A stretch of 64,000 nt of DNA from Carex sylvatica (taxonomy: Eukaryota > Streptophyta > Magnoliopsida > Poales > Cyperaceae). The DNA lies in contig CAXKVR010000093.1 of NCBI GenBank assembly GCA_964058845.1, positions 558,001 through 622,000 on the forward strand. The letters are read 5' to 3'. Position numbers and translations under genes: made by a program. Of the stretch, positions 45,971 to 56,449 are shown piece after piece. The notes beneath the pieces were generated by a model, which had not been told where the DNA came from, ran no database searches, and saw only the letters and a list, made by a program, of their open reading frames with translations. How positions within the stretch are numbered: the stretch's first letter is position 1; the number at the start of each line of letters is the position of its first letter.

Positions 45971-48865
45971 AAGTACAACCGAACCGACCTAAATAAACTT
46001 ATCAACTGAATAACGGCCTAAGTAATCTTAGTCCAGCCAAACATAATTAGGGGGAATTTCATCTATCTCCTTCAAAAATATGTTATTGGTAAGGCATCAC
46101 ATACACTGGTCCTTTAAGTTTTCTCATGTCTTATGAAAAATTTAAACATCTCACTATAACCAATCATTGATATTTCATATATAAAAATTCAAACATTTAT
46201 ATGACTATATATCCCATTATAACAAACAAGGATATAGGGAAAAAAAACATATATCTCAGGGAATACCAATACGAACAACAACACACATAACTGTGACACA
46301 ATCCAAAATAACTAAAAAGCTCTAAGCAGGTATAAGTAGACTAAGTAGACGATTAAAACAAATAAGGTAACTACGCCATATATAATAAAAATTAAATTGG
46401 CATAGAGAATGAAGGTTCGCATCAGAGCCGAGGATCCAGTCATGAGGTAGCTAGCTCTAAGAGCCCTACTCATATGCCTTTCCACAGTGGCACAATAGTG
46501 AGGATGACGGCGTCCACAACTGCAAAATAACTGGAAAAAAAAAAATTTAAAAGCAATGAAAAATATAAATGTTAATTAGTAATGTATATTAAATATAAGT
46601 AAATAACGTTTAGAAGAATTAAAACATACCACAATGGCTACCATTACAGTTGTTAAGAATGCCACAAAAGAAAGATAATTGCACAGGCTATTGATGTAAT
46701 CTTGTCCTTCATAGTCATGGAATGAGAAGATTGAAAGATGAGCAGGTGACGGTGCAAATGCCGACCGGGACGGATAGACTATGCTTGGGACGGACGGAAG
46801 CCCTAAGCCGTAGTGTACAGCAATATGTAAAGCAGACAGCAAAACTATTTGCATTTTGAATTGAGTATTTACACGAAGCATGTGTATACATAGTTAATGT
46901 TATGAGTATTTACATGAAGCATGTGTAGTCAATACATCTAGGATTATCAGTGTTCATCAATTCGGTTCGGTTAAAACCAAAATAAAATAATCAAATCAAA
47001 ATTTTATTTGGTTTTCATAAGTACAACCGAACCGACCTAAATAAACTTATCAACTGAATAACGGCCTAAGTCATCTCAGTCCAGCCAAACATAATTAGGG
47101 GGAATTTCATCTATCTCCTTCAAAAATATGTTATTGGTAAGGCATCACATACACTGGTCCTTTAAGTTTTCTCATGTCTTATGAAAAATTTAAACATCTC
47201 ACTATAACCAATCATTGATATTTCATATACAAAAATTCAAACATTTATATGACTATATATCCCATTATAACAAACAAGGTTCTAGGGAAAAAAACATATA
47301 TCCCAGGGAATACCAATACGAACAACAACACACATAACTGTGACACAATCCAAAATAACTAAAAAGCTCTAAGCAGGTATAAGTAGACTAAGTAGACGAT
47401 TAAAACAAATAAGGTAACTACGCCATATATAATAAAAATCAAATTGGCATAGAGAATGAAGGCTCGCATCAGAGCTGAGGATCCAGTCATGAGGTAGCTA
47501 GCTCTAAGAGCCCTACTCATATGCCTTTCCACAGTGGCACAATAGTGAGGATGACGGCGTCGACAACTGCAAAATAAAGTGAAAAGGAAATTTAAAAAGC
47601 AATGAAAAATATAAATGTTAATTAGTAATGTATATTAATTATAAGTAAATAACATTTATAAGAATTAAAACATACCACAATGGCTACCATTACAGTTGTT
47701 AAGAATGCCACAAAAGAAAGATAATTGCATAGGCTATTGATGTAATCTTGTCCTTCATAGTCATGGAATGAGAAGATTGAAAGATGAGCAGGTGACGGTG
47801 CAAATGCCGGCCGGGACGGATGGACTATGCTTGGGACGAACGGAAGCCCTAAGTCGTAGTGTACCGCAATATGTAAAGTAGACAGCAAAACTATTTGCAT
47901 TTCAAATTGAGTATTTACACGAAGCATGTGTATACATAGTTAATGTTATGAGTATTTACACGAAGCATGTGTAGTCAATACATCTAGGATTATCAGTGTT
48001 CATCAGTTCGGTTCGGTTAAAACCAAAATAAAATAATCAAATCAAAATTTTATTTGGTTTTCATAAGTACAACCGAACCGACCTAAATAAACTTATCAAC
48101 TGAATAACGGCCTAAGTCATCTCAGTCCAGCCAAACATAATTAGGGGGAATTTCATCTATCTCCTTCAAAAATATGTTATTGGTAAGGCATCACATACAC
48201 TGGTCCTTTAAGTTTTCTCATGTCTTATGAAAAATTTAAACATCTCACTATAACCAATCATTGATATTTCATATATAAAAATTCAAACATTTATACGACT
48301 ATATATCCCATTATAACAAACAAGGTTATAGGGAAAAAAAACATATATTCCAGGGAATACCAATACGAACAACAACACACATAACTGTGACACAATCCAA
48401 AATAACTAAAAAGCTCTAAGCAGGTATAAGTAGACTAAGTAGACGATTAAAACAAATAAGGTAACTACGCCAGATATAATAAAAATCAAATTGGCATAGA
48501 GAATGAAGGCTCGTATAAGAGCCGAGGATCCAGTCATGAGGTAGCTAGCTCTAAGAGCCCTACTCATATGCCTTTCCACAGTGGCACAATAGTGAGGATA
48601 ACGGCGTCCACAATTGCAAAATAATGGAAAAAAAAATTTAAAAAGCAATGAAAAATATAAATGTTAATTAGTAATGTATATTAATTATAAGTAAATAACG
48701 TTTAGAAGAATTAAAACATACCACAATGGCTACCATTACAATTGTTAAGAATGCCACAAAAGAAAGATAATTGCACAGGCTATTGATGCAATCTTGTCCT
48801 TCATAGTCATGGAATGAGAAGATTGAAAGATGAGCAGGTGACGGTGCAAATGCCGAGCAATATTT
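45971..48865 (-). repeat. Tandem array of about 1,047-bp units with membrane-protein-like exons
   Basis: Units start at 45971, 47019 and 48065 (anchor AAGTACAACCGAACCGACC), giving periods of 1,048 and 1,046 bp; the third is cut at about 48865. Each has, on the minus strand, an ATG exon and a downstream exon. In unit 1 the first exon is 46881-46630: MLRVNTQF..., FAPSPAHLSIFSFHDYEGQD, and the hydrophobic LSFVAFLTTVMVAIV, ending at a GTATGT donor. The second follows a TTTTGCAG acceptor at about 46524 and contains GRRHPHYCATVERHMSRALR plus two hydrophobic segments to a stop near 46315. The phases of the two exons as drawn do not join, so the model is incomplete. No family is recognised. Confidence 0.6.
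46315..46881 (-). CDS. Membrane-protein-like gene fragment, array unit 1
   Basis: Exon 46881-46630 has 84 codons with a possible N-terminal hydrophobic stretch (MQIVLLSALHIAVHYGLG) and a transmembrane-like end. The downstream exon (46523-46315) encodes a Cys/His/Arg-rich loop and a strongly hydrophobic tail (LIFIIYGVVTLFVLIVYLVY). Equivalent frames remain open in units 2 (47927-47360) and 3, with amino-acid changes rather than stops, which hints at past coding. The exon junction is out of phase by my reading (exon 1 ends in phase 0, the conserved frame of exon 2 needs two more bases), so the true splice site may differ. Function unknown. Confidence 0.35.
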
Positions 48866-48944
48866 GTCAGTAGAGTCATGCAACAATTACAGAACACCAG
48901 TTTCCCTTATTATTACAAAATACCTACAAACTCTACTGACAAAT
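48862..48944. other. 15-bp inverted repeat at the junction of array and retrotransposon remnant
   Basis: ATTTGTCAGTAGAGT (48862-48876) and ACTCTACTGACAAAT (48930-48944) are perfect complements, placed exactly where the third array unit is cut off and new sequence begins. A templated-repair or fold-back junction is a reasonable reading. Confidence 0.65.
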
Positions 48945-48989
48945 TCATTCTGCACTTAATTGTCCAATTGTTGAACAAAAAAACAGATA

Positions 48990-50059
48990 ATTTAATATAC
49001 TTACATGATAGTTGTTCTGTGCCCCGCCTGGTTCTGTACCACCGTTTCCAACCCCAGCTAGTTGTACTTGTACCCCGGCTGATAGTGCCCCATCTGGTTC
49101 TGTCCCAGCCCCAGCTGATCGTATCCCGACTGCTGTAGCCCCGTCTTGTGGGGCCATGTTGTGGTTCCGAGACCCTCGGCGGCGTGGAATCAAACACAAG
49201 GCCCAACAGGGGGATCCTCTCTGGGACAATCTGGTGAAGCCATAATATTGCTCGCAGCTGATAGTTGCCCACCTTGTTCTGTCCCAGCCCCAGCTGATCG
49301 TGCCTTAACTGCTCTAGCCCCACCTTGTAGGACCATGTTGCTGTTCTGGATAAGTGATTTTTTCGTTCTTGCTGGTTGCCGATCGGCCACTTCAATTATT
49401 TCAGAAAGCACCTTCTTGTCTTTACAATTCCTGCGAGAACCTTCACCAACTAGTGGTGGGTCATGAATGGCCAATGCTGGTAGTGGTTTCCTATCATGCA
49501 CTTCACCGGTGGTGGTTGCAGGTGAACCCTTGATATTGCTCGCAGCTGATAGTGCCCCGCTTTGTTCTATCCTATCCCCAGCTGATCGTGCCTTGACTGC
49601 TGTAGCCCCACCTTCTTTGGCCTTGTTGCAGTTCTGTGTGAGGGATTCTTTCGTTCTTGCTGGTTGCCGATCGTCCACTTCAATTATTTCAGAAAGCACC
49701 TTCTTGTCCTTCCTTATTAGCCTGCGATAACCTTCACCAATTAGTGGTGGGTCATGAATGGCCAATACTGGTGGTGGTTTCCTATCATGCACTTCACCAG
49801 TGGTGGTTGCTGGTGAAGCCATGATATTGCTCGTAGCTGGTGGTGCTCCTCCTTGTTCTGTCCCAGCCCCATCTGATCGTGCCCTGACTGCTGTAGCTCC
49901 GCCTTGTGGGACCTTGTTACTGTTCTCGCTGGGTGATTCTGTTCCAGCCCCATCTGATCGTGCCCTAACTGCTGTAGCCCTGCCCTGTGGGACCCTGTTG
50001 CTTGCTGGTTGCCCATCGTCCACTTCATTTATTTTATGAATAGATGAAGCGAGGGCGCC
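48990..50059 (-). repeat. 291-bp in-frame tandem repeat downstream of Athila ORF1
   Basis: On the minus strand a frame of 277 codons (50023-49190) consists of about 2.9 units of 97 residues. Each unit contains GATAV(R/K)ARS(D/A)GAGTE, TTTGEVHDRKP, AIHDPPL(I/V)GEG and KVLSEIIEV. The anchor TCATGAATGG is at 49461 and 49752, a period of 291 bp. A shorter, broken unit continues to about 48990. The frame is the same as that of the ORF1 C-terminus and is separated from it by a single TAA (50060-50062) and 12 codons. Much of the plus strand is open too, so the repeat may be non-coding. No domain is recognised. Confidence 0.6.
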
Positions 50060-51271
50060 TTACTGATTGGGTGAATGAGGGTTTAGTGAAGTCCGGCGTG
50101 CTGCCGCCACTGCTTGCCTAGCTCTTCTTGTGCGAGGGGGTGTCGGAGGTTCTTCGCGCTCTTCCTTATCTTGGACATTAGCCTCATACGCTTGAGTGCT
50201 GTACCAGCGGGCATAGTAGGCATCATCCTCGGCATTATTAATCTGAGTCTGCATGCCGTCGAGGCGGATGTTGAGAGCATTGAATTGAGAGGTGACATTG
50301 GTGGCAAGTGAAGCGAGGTGAGAATCCCATCCTTCATTGAGTTGTTGAAATTGTGCCTACATAAAATCCATTAGCTGTTGGTTTGAGGCACCGGCTTGAG
50401 CGGCTGATGCTACAACAAGATCATCTTCAGGGGGTGCAAGCTCAACTGTGGGCACGCCCTCCAGCTTCCATGTGGACTATTGGAGGGGGTCAATGTCTTC
50501 CTCCAGGGGCAGGTGGTAGTAGTGGTTGAGAAGGCCAGGAGGTGTTGGTGGCATCGCGAGTAATTGACCTCATTTGAGTAAAGCATTCGAGGTTTTGGGT
50601 GATGTGGCCTCCAACTAACTCATCTGCTCCATCGATGTGGAGGGCATTCTCCATCTTAGTGATGATGTCGCCCACAGTGATTTGGCCATTTGGGCGGTGC
50701 TCAGTGGCGACTTGGTAGAGATGGCGGCAGAGGTAGTAGCCGAAGTGTGGCAGGAGGTGTGGCTCATCATTGTTCCTATGCAACATGCAATACAGATAAA
50801 AAGTTTCAGCCTCATTAAATTTAGTCATTGTCTCACCTCGCCCAAAAAGGGTGTATGCCAGGACTCGTTGAATGTATCGGAGAGTAGGTTGCAGAATGGC
50901 TCTGTTCATCTGGCAGGAGAGCACCCCAGTTTGACAGATGTTAGTTTTGAATGCATGCTTCGACATGGCGGGGTCGTATATGCATGTGCCATTCATGGAG
51001 GCCAAATTCTACAGAGTTGCCAATTCCCAGTTCATTGATGGCATGGACATCGATCCATCGAGAGGAGACAAGCATGCGGTTGTGCTTAATGGCATCTCGT
51101 CACTGAGCATGCGCGAAGCTGAGAACTGGAGCTGGAGTAGGGTTTAGAAGATTTTCAATTTCTTCTTCCTCTTGCTCCCAGTGGCGTGAATGCTTGCTCT
51201 TGACACGGCGACTGGTCTCGCCTTTTTCGCGCGCGTCTTTCTTGTGATCCTTGACGACCTTAGTATGAACC
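50060..51271 (-). pseudogene. Athila ORF1-like protein, frameshifted
   Basis: It starts at ATG 51271 (MVHTKVVKDHKK...), right after an acceptor-like TTTCTTAGTTTTGCAG (51276-51292). The frame stops at a TGA near 51103. The central domain is in another frame (51005-50490: RYIQRVLAYTLFGRGETM, EAETFYLYCMLHRN, GQITVGDIITKMENAL), matching the Athila ORF1 family. The C-terminus (50254-50060, including QINNAEDDAYYARWY) returns to the first frame and ends at TAA 50060. ORF1 has no known enzymatic role and sits where some Athila elements have an env-like gene. At least two frameshifts and two or three stops break it. The acceptor just before the ATG suggests expression from a spliced RNA. Confidence 0.65.
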
Positions 51272-51384
51272 ATTTTGCCTGCAAAACTAAGAAAGAAAGA
51301 CTAGATGGGAGACACGGTACCAACATGTGCCCTGAAGTACAAAAAATAAAAATAAACAAATAAAACAGAAGCAAAAACGGGTGA

Positions 51385-52372
51385 AAAAAAGGCTGGTGCG
51401 GCCGGTAATGCGAGCTGAGGAGGTTGCACGGTCCAGAGAATGGTCTGAGAGTCAGGGGTCTAGTGCGGGTAAGTGTGCGGGCTATCTGGGCTGCACAAAC
51501 CAAGTGGTGTTCAGTTAGAAGCGGTGCGGGTAGAGATGCGGGTAGTATTGCCCGCATAGCAAGCCGCACATATAGAGGGTAGTTGGAACAACAGAAAAAC
51601 CATGTAGGTAAGGGTGCGGTTATGGCTGCCCACACTATGGGTCGCACAAACCAGAAGTTGGACAATTTTTTACAGTTTTGGAAGATCTAAACTGGGGGTT
51701 TGAAACCTTGAAATTAAATCGAAAAATTAGAAATTTTCTATTATTGGCCGAAATCAAAGGTTGAAACCCGAGAACAAGATTGTTGGTACCAAACTAAACG
51801 ATTATATGCAAGATTAATCAAGAAAAACAATAAAAAGAGAAGAAGGAAGAAGGAAGAAGAAAAACTCAATTGTAGCAAAGATCGCAGTTGATTGCTCGGA
51901 TTGTGCTTGAATTGAATGAATGAAGCGAAACCGAGAAGATGAAGTGCTTGGATTGATCGATGAGAAGAGAAATACGAGGTTTTCGCGAGAGTTGGTTGGT
52001 TTTAAGGGTGTATAAGTGGTGTAGAATGAATGAGGGTTGGTTATTTTTATAAGAATGGAGGTTTGTGAAAATGGGAAGAGGAAGAAGAAGGAAGAAAGGA
52101 AGGGGTGCCAAGATTCGCGCGTCAATTAATTGCAGCAGAGGAACCATTTGAATTTGTGTGGATTAGGGTGCGGGTAGGTAGGCTGCACAAGGGGCTGCAT
52201 CAGGTCTGTTGATTGCATAGAAAGGCTGGAGACGATGTTGGTGCGAGCTGGGATGCGGCTAGGGATGCACTATGGGCCGCACAGTCCAAGTTTTCTGCAA
52301 AAATTAAAAATAAATTATTTGTTAAGTAGATTTGTGCGGCCCAGGCTGGCCGTACTGGAGCCCGCACAGGGG
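51385..52372 (-). repeat. Cluster of GTGCGG...CCGCAC hairpin modules upstream of ORF1
   Basis: Seven modules at about 51391, 51460, 51520, 51606, 52169, 52240 and 52335 follow the pattern GTGCGGGTA, then often (A/G)TGCGGGC, then (G/C)CCGCAC or GCTGCAC. Arms of 5-8 bp can pair within about 40 bp. The same modules form the cluster in the LTR (56450-56800). On the minus strand three of them (52169-52372) lie just upstream of a TATA-like box at 52043-52051, which precedes an AC/CT-rich, leader-like stretch (51840-52040). Confidence 0.65.
52043..52051 (-). promoter_or_regulatory. TATA-like box, possible internal promoter for ORF1
   Basis: CTTATAAAAATAACC on the minus strand lies about 770 bp upstream of the ORF1 ATG and 120 bp downstream of the hairpin modules. 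The arrangement mirrors that in the LTR. This is inference from position only. Confidence 0.3.
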
Positions 52373-52545
52373 CTCTATGTTGTTGCTCTTTTTATTTTTC
52401 ATTTTTTCATTTTTTCAATTTTTTTAAAGAGAATAAACTAAAATTAAAAGAGAAAACTAAAGTAGAAATTAAAGGTTTTTCATCATTGGGTTGCCTCCCA
52501 AGTAGCGCTTGGTTTTAGGTCAACGGCTCGACCCTATTTCTTTGA

Positions 52546-53163
52546 TCAAGAGGGATGCTGATCGGGCGGCATCCCTTCACTTCTCCTTGTGCTTGAATCA
52601 TGCGCCCCGATTTGTTTCCTAAACAATAGATCCTTCAACTCTTCCTTATTCACTTGCCACAATCGATCAGTCTCAGATCTTGCCACTGACTTTTCTTTTT
52701 TAGATTTCGCATGCACCTGCAAACATTCTTGCACAACTTTTGGAAACTTATTAAAAGAGAGATTAAGAAATCTTTGATGGTGAAAATATTCTTTTTCTCC
52801 TTCAACAAAAAAGGAAATTGTCCCCTCATTGACATTTATGTCTGCACCTGCTGTTGCCAAAATAGCTCGACCTAAGATCACGCTTGATGGTGCATTCTTA
52901 TCGGTTTCACTAACTACAAAATCAGCAGGAATCTTAAGTTTTTCAATTTTCAAAGTGACATTTTTAAGCATGCCAAGTGGAACCCTAGATGATCCATCAG
53001 GGAAATATAACCTAACATTGGTTGTCTCCAACTTACACGAATCAAGCTGATCAAAAACAGATTTGGACATAAGACTGACACTTGCACAAAGGTTACATAA
53101 GGTAGTTGGAATTTTGGTCTTTCCTATTGAACAATGTATAGAAAAAGGACAAGGATCACTCAA
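52546..53163 (-). pseudogene. Retrotransposon aspartic-protease-like region, catalytic Asp lost
   Basis: The 205-codon frame contains the retropepsin-like core of plant gypsy elements: LCNLCASVSLMSKSVFDQL where the family has an Asp-Leu-Gly-Ala-Ser active site, then KIPADFVVSETDKN and SVILGRAILATAGADINVNEG. The Asp is replaced by Asn and the following Gly by Cys, so proteolysis should be abolished. The frame continues into a Lys/Glu-rich tail (QVHAKSKKEKSVARSETD) and ends at 52546, where the reverse transcriptase would be expected but is missing. Upstream, 53535-53317 (NPKEKVESSEKVK, YIPPHNSFPF) belongs to the gag-protease linker in another frame. Confidence 0.75.
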
Positions 53164-53535
53164 TTTTGGGGGTAAAATATCAAGAGGATTGTCAATTAAT
53201 TGGTCACCTTCCTTAAATTGATCTTTTTCTTTTTCTTTAACGATTCAAGTCCGACTAAACAAGAATTTGGTCAGATTTGACATTTGCAAGATTTATTCAA
53301 GATTTAATTGATTAATTTATTGCATTAAACTGCCAAATTGATCATCTAGTCCTAATTTGACCATTTGTGTTAAAAAAGGAAAAGAATTATGGGGAGGGAT
53401 ATACCTTGCAGTTTTTACCTTTTCTGAGGATTCGACTTTCTCCTTCGGATTTGCAATTGATTTCTTTTTTTTTTTAGATTTGCCTTCCTTTTGTGTCGAT
53501 CCCTCAGATTCTCCTGGATTTTCTGAGACTGGCAC

Positions 53536-55080
53536 CTACGCCTCTTGTGTGTCTTGCTGATCAGTCAGCACCACTGCATTGATTTGCTCACGCGGATTGT
53601 TCTCTGGCTTGCCAGGTAGCATTCCTTGTTGGCGAGAAAAAGAGGTGGCTTGTTGTGCAATTTGGGTCTCCAATGATTTGTTTCCAGCGATTATAGTGTC
53701 GAATTTGAGAGTCACGCTTCTCATCATATCAGATAAGTTAGTGTTGAAATTCCTTTGGTTTTTATTCTTTTTTTCTTGTTCCTCCATGAATTTTTCTACT
53801 TTCTTTTCAAATCTTTCAAGTCTTGCATCAGGACCATGATTTTGGTACTGGTTAAATTGATTCTGGTTTTTGTTTTTTGTACCTTGGTCATTCGAGTAAT
53901 TTTTCCATCTAAAATTGGGGTGATTCCATCTGTTGGCTGGGTTGTAATCGTTAGAATAATTATGTTTGTAATCAAGGTTCCTTTTGTCCCCCGTATCATA
54001 AAACAACCCATTTACCTGCTCAATTGACGGTTCTCCAAATTCGCCAGAACTTTGACATGAAGCAATGTCATGGTTAGTCCCACCACAAATTCCACATTAT
54101 TGTGTAGCGACAGATTTTACCTGATGCAACTTTGCAAGTTACGTTTGCAAGGCCTCTACCTTTGCTTGCAGAGCTGTCACTTCATCAACTTTGTGCATGA
54201 TGTTCTGTCTTCCATCTCTGTTGATTGCTGTCCATTCCCTTTGACTAGTAGCCATGTCCTCTATCATCTCCATGGCTTCTACAGAGTCCTTGTTTGCAAG
54301 ATTTCCTCTTGCAGCTGAATTCAGTTGAGTTTTAGTAGGATAATTTAAACCACCATAGAAAAAATGAAAAAGTAACCACCTATCTATCCCATGATGAGGA
54401 CACATCCTCAAAAGATCATGCCATCTATTCCAAGCATCAGTAAGAGATTCATACTCACCTTGCTTGAAGGTGGTGATTTTGGTCCTAAAATGTTGGGTTT
54501 TAGACGGAGGGAAGTACTTACTCAAAAATGTCTTTTGCAATTCATCCCAATTACCAGTGGTTCTTTCACTTAGGGTTCTTAACCAAGACTTAGCAGTGTC
54601 CTTAAGAGAGAGATGAAAATATTTCAATTTTAGGGCATCTAAAGCTGACCCAATCGGTGCAAAAGTGGCACAATGTTCCTCAAAAATTGCTAAGTTCTGG
54701 TGGGGATCCTCATTTAATGCCCCCCCCCAAACTGACTTTGACCTAGCAAATGAATTAAACTTTGTTTTAAATTTGGGTTGTCTCCTCCTTGAGCAATGTA
54801 ACCAAAGCGATGACCCGGCTGCCCTAGGTAAGCAAAATCCCTTATGGGGCGGCGGTCATTCGGATTTTCATAGGCATCTCTTTGTTGGTGTGCACCATTT
54901 TCGTGTGGATTTGGGTTGACGGGTGGATCAAGAACGCATTCGTCATTGTTGACACCCATGTGTGCATCGGTCGCCATGTCGAGTCCTTCTTCCTTGAACT
55001 CGGTTTAGATTGAAAATGAGGTTGAGCAAATGAAGCTGCGTCAAATTCTTTCAACTTTTGACTTCTTGTCATGGCTGGCA
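53536..55080 (-). pseudogene. Retrotransposon gag with zinc knuckle, frameshifted
   Basis: The N-terminus starts near 55076 (MPAMTRSQKLKEFDAASFAQ), shifts frame into 54977-54714 (DRRPIRDFAYLGQPGHRF), and shifts again at a run of nine C (54720-54728) into the capsid-like domain, 54627-54139 (KYFHLSLKDTAKSWLRTL, WDELQKTFLSKYFPPSKT, YESLTDAWNRWHDLLRMCP). After two stop codons comes a CCHC zinc knuckle, CGICGGTNHDIASC (about 54058-54099), then an Asn/Gln-rich tail with a coiled-coil-like segment (LERFEKKVEKFMEEQEKK), to 53536. Gag would form virus-like particles and bind RNA. At least two frameshifts and two stops inactivate it. Confidence 0.8.
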
Positions 55081-55183
55081 TGAAAAAGAGATAAAATCGT
55101 GAGAACTAAGAAACAAAAATTGAAAATAAAATAAAAATAAAATTTGGAATTAATTATGCAAAAATAAAAACTACAATTAGCCG

Positions 55184-55204
55184 TTAGTCCAGCAATGGCG
55201 CCAA
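55184..55204 (-). other. Primer binding site, tRNA-Asp type
   Basis: On the minus strand TGGCGCCATTGCTGGAC lies just inside the LTR. It matches the complement of the 3' end of plant tRNA-Asp at most positions, with mismatches mainly at C/G-to-T/A sites. This primer is usual for Athila-type elements. Confidence 0.7.
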
Positions 55205-56346
55205 AAGCTTGTTGTGTATTTTATGGGTCTTTATTTTAGGACTATTTGTACACTTATGCTTTAAATTTATATACCAAAATACGCAAAGTAGATTGAATCA
55301 CAAGCGCACAATCTATCCTTGTAGTACTAAGGTATCGATCCAAACACTAAAGGAATTGTATTGTTTATTTAAACTAAACTAAATCTAAATAAATACAAAT
55401 AAATAAAATGGTGGGTTTTGTTGCAAAGTAAAAATAAATTTGGGTTCAATACCCTAAACAGTTGTTTTGTAACAAGAAGAGTAAATCAAATGAAAGTAAA
55501 ATGATTTAGTAATCAATATAACAAAGTCTAAGAGCTTTTGGTCAACAATCACTTAGTCAATCTATTTACTTTTGGAGTTCTTTAAATTCATGTCATGTCT
55601 TGATAGGGATTGGTTTATCTACCTCCTAACATTACCATTCATAATTTCATGTCTTCACAATAATATATCACCAGCCTAGGCTGTCACTTCCTATTTGGGT
55701 TCTTTAATTGAAGTCATTTACTTTTACTAATTGCTACTGTATTTGATAAACTCTCGATTAACGTATATAATAACATTTGGTTTCCCAAAGCGTTCCATAT
55801 CGAACCTTTGATTCTATGAATTCGGGGTAGACTTGACTTGGTCAATCTAAATATATTATCCCTAAAATGATTTGTGTACAATTAAGGTATTTCTTCTAAG
55901 GTCATCATAAAAACAATGGGTACTGCCACTACCCCCGCAAGGTTTGGTTAGCAAAAACACATTCATGCATTACTCACAAATATAAAATAGAACCAAACAA
56001 TCATTATGAAAAGAACATCAAAGTAAATAAACTAACACAAGTTAATGATACAACCTCAGTCCTTAGAAAGAAAATTAGCCTTTCATGGGTGAAAAATCAA
56101 TAACATCAATTATAGAAAACAAAGAATCCATACAAGTAAAATAAAGAAAATAACAAGAGAAATATAATACACAAATTCCTAAGTTATGCCTCAGTTCTTC
56201 CTTGCAAACTCCTCGAGATCTGCCAAATTCTTCAATCCTTCGCACCTTTGATTCACTTGAGAGATGAGATGGATGGAGATGTTGATTAGGGTTGATGAAA
56301 TGAATTGTGGTATGAAAGATGGTCCCTCCTAATGGCTGCCTCTTGC

Positions 56347-56354
56347 CTTTTATA
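56347..56354 (-). promoter_or_regulatory. LTR TATA box
   Basis: GGTTATAAAAGGCAAG on the minus strand, about 650 bp into the LTR. Transcription would be expected to start near 56315. Confidence 0.6.
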
Positions 56355-56449
56355 ACCAAATTCATCACTTGGGGAATAATCAGGCAAAATCTAGAAGTGA
56401 ATCGGGTGAAGATTGCACAAAATCTGCACAAAATCTACCAAAGATTTGT

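Larger units (their letters stand above)
39673..46617 (+). repeat. Segmental duplication, downstream copy (about 6.9 kb)
   Basis: Direct copy of 19143-26053. It includes the end of GT61 exon 3, its 3' flank, the hAT-like element (41484-42197), the CACTA-type element (43366-45870) and the first unit of the 1,047-bp array. This copy is probably the source, because its left end continues into an intact gene and its right end continues into the array. Confidence 0.9.

Noticed and set aside
48913..50039. Plus-strand Pro/Ala/Leu-rich frames over the 291-bp repeat
   Set aside because: Antisense of the repeat that continues the ORF1 frame; no independent support.
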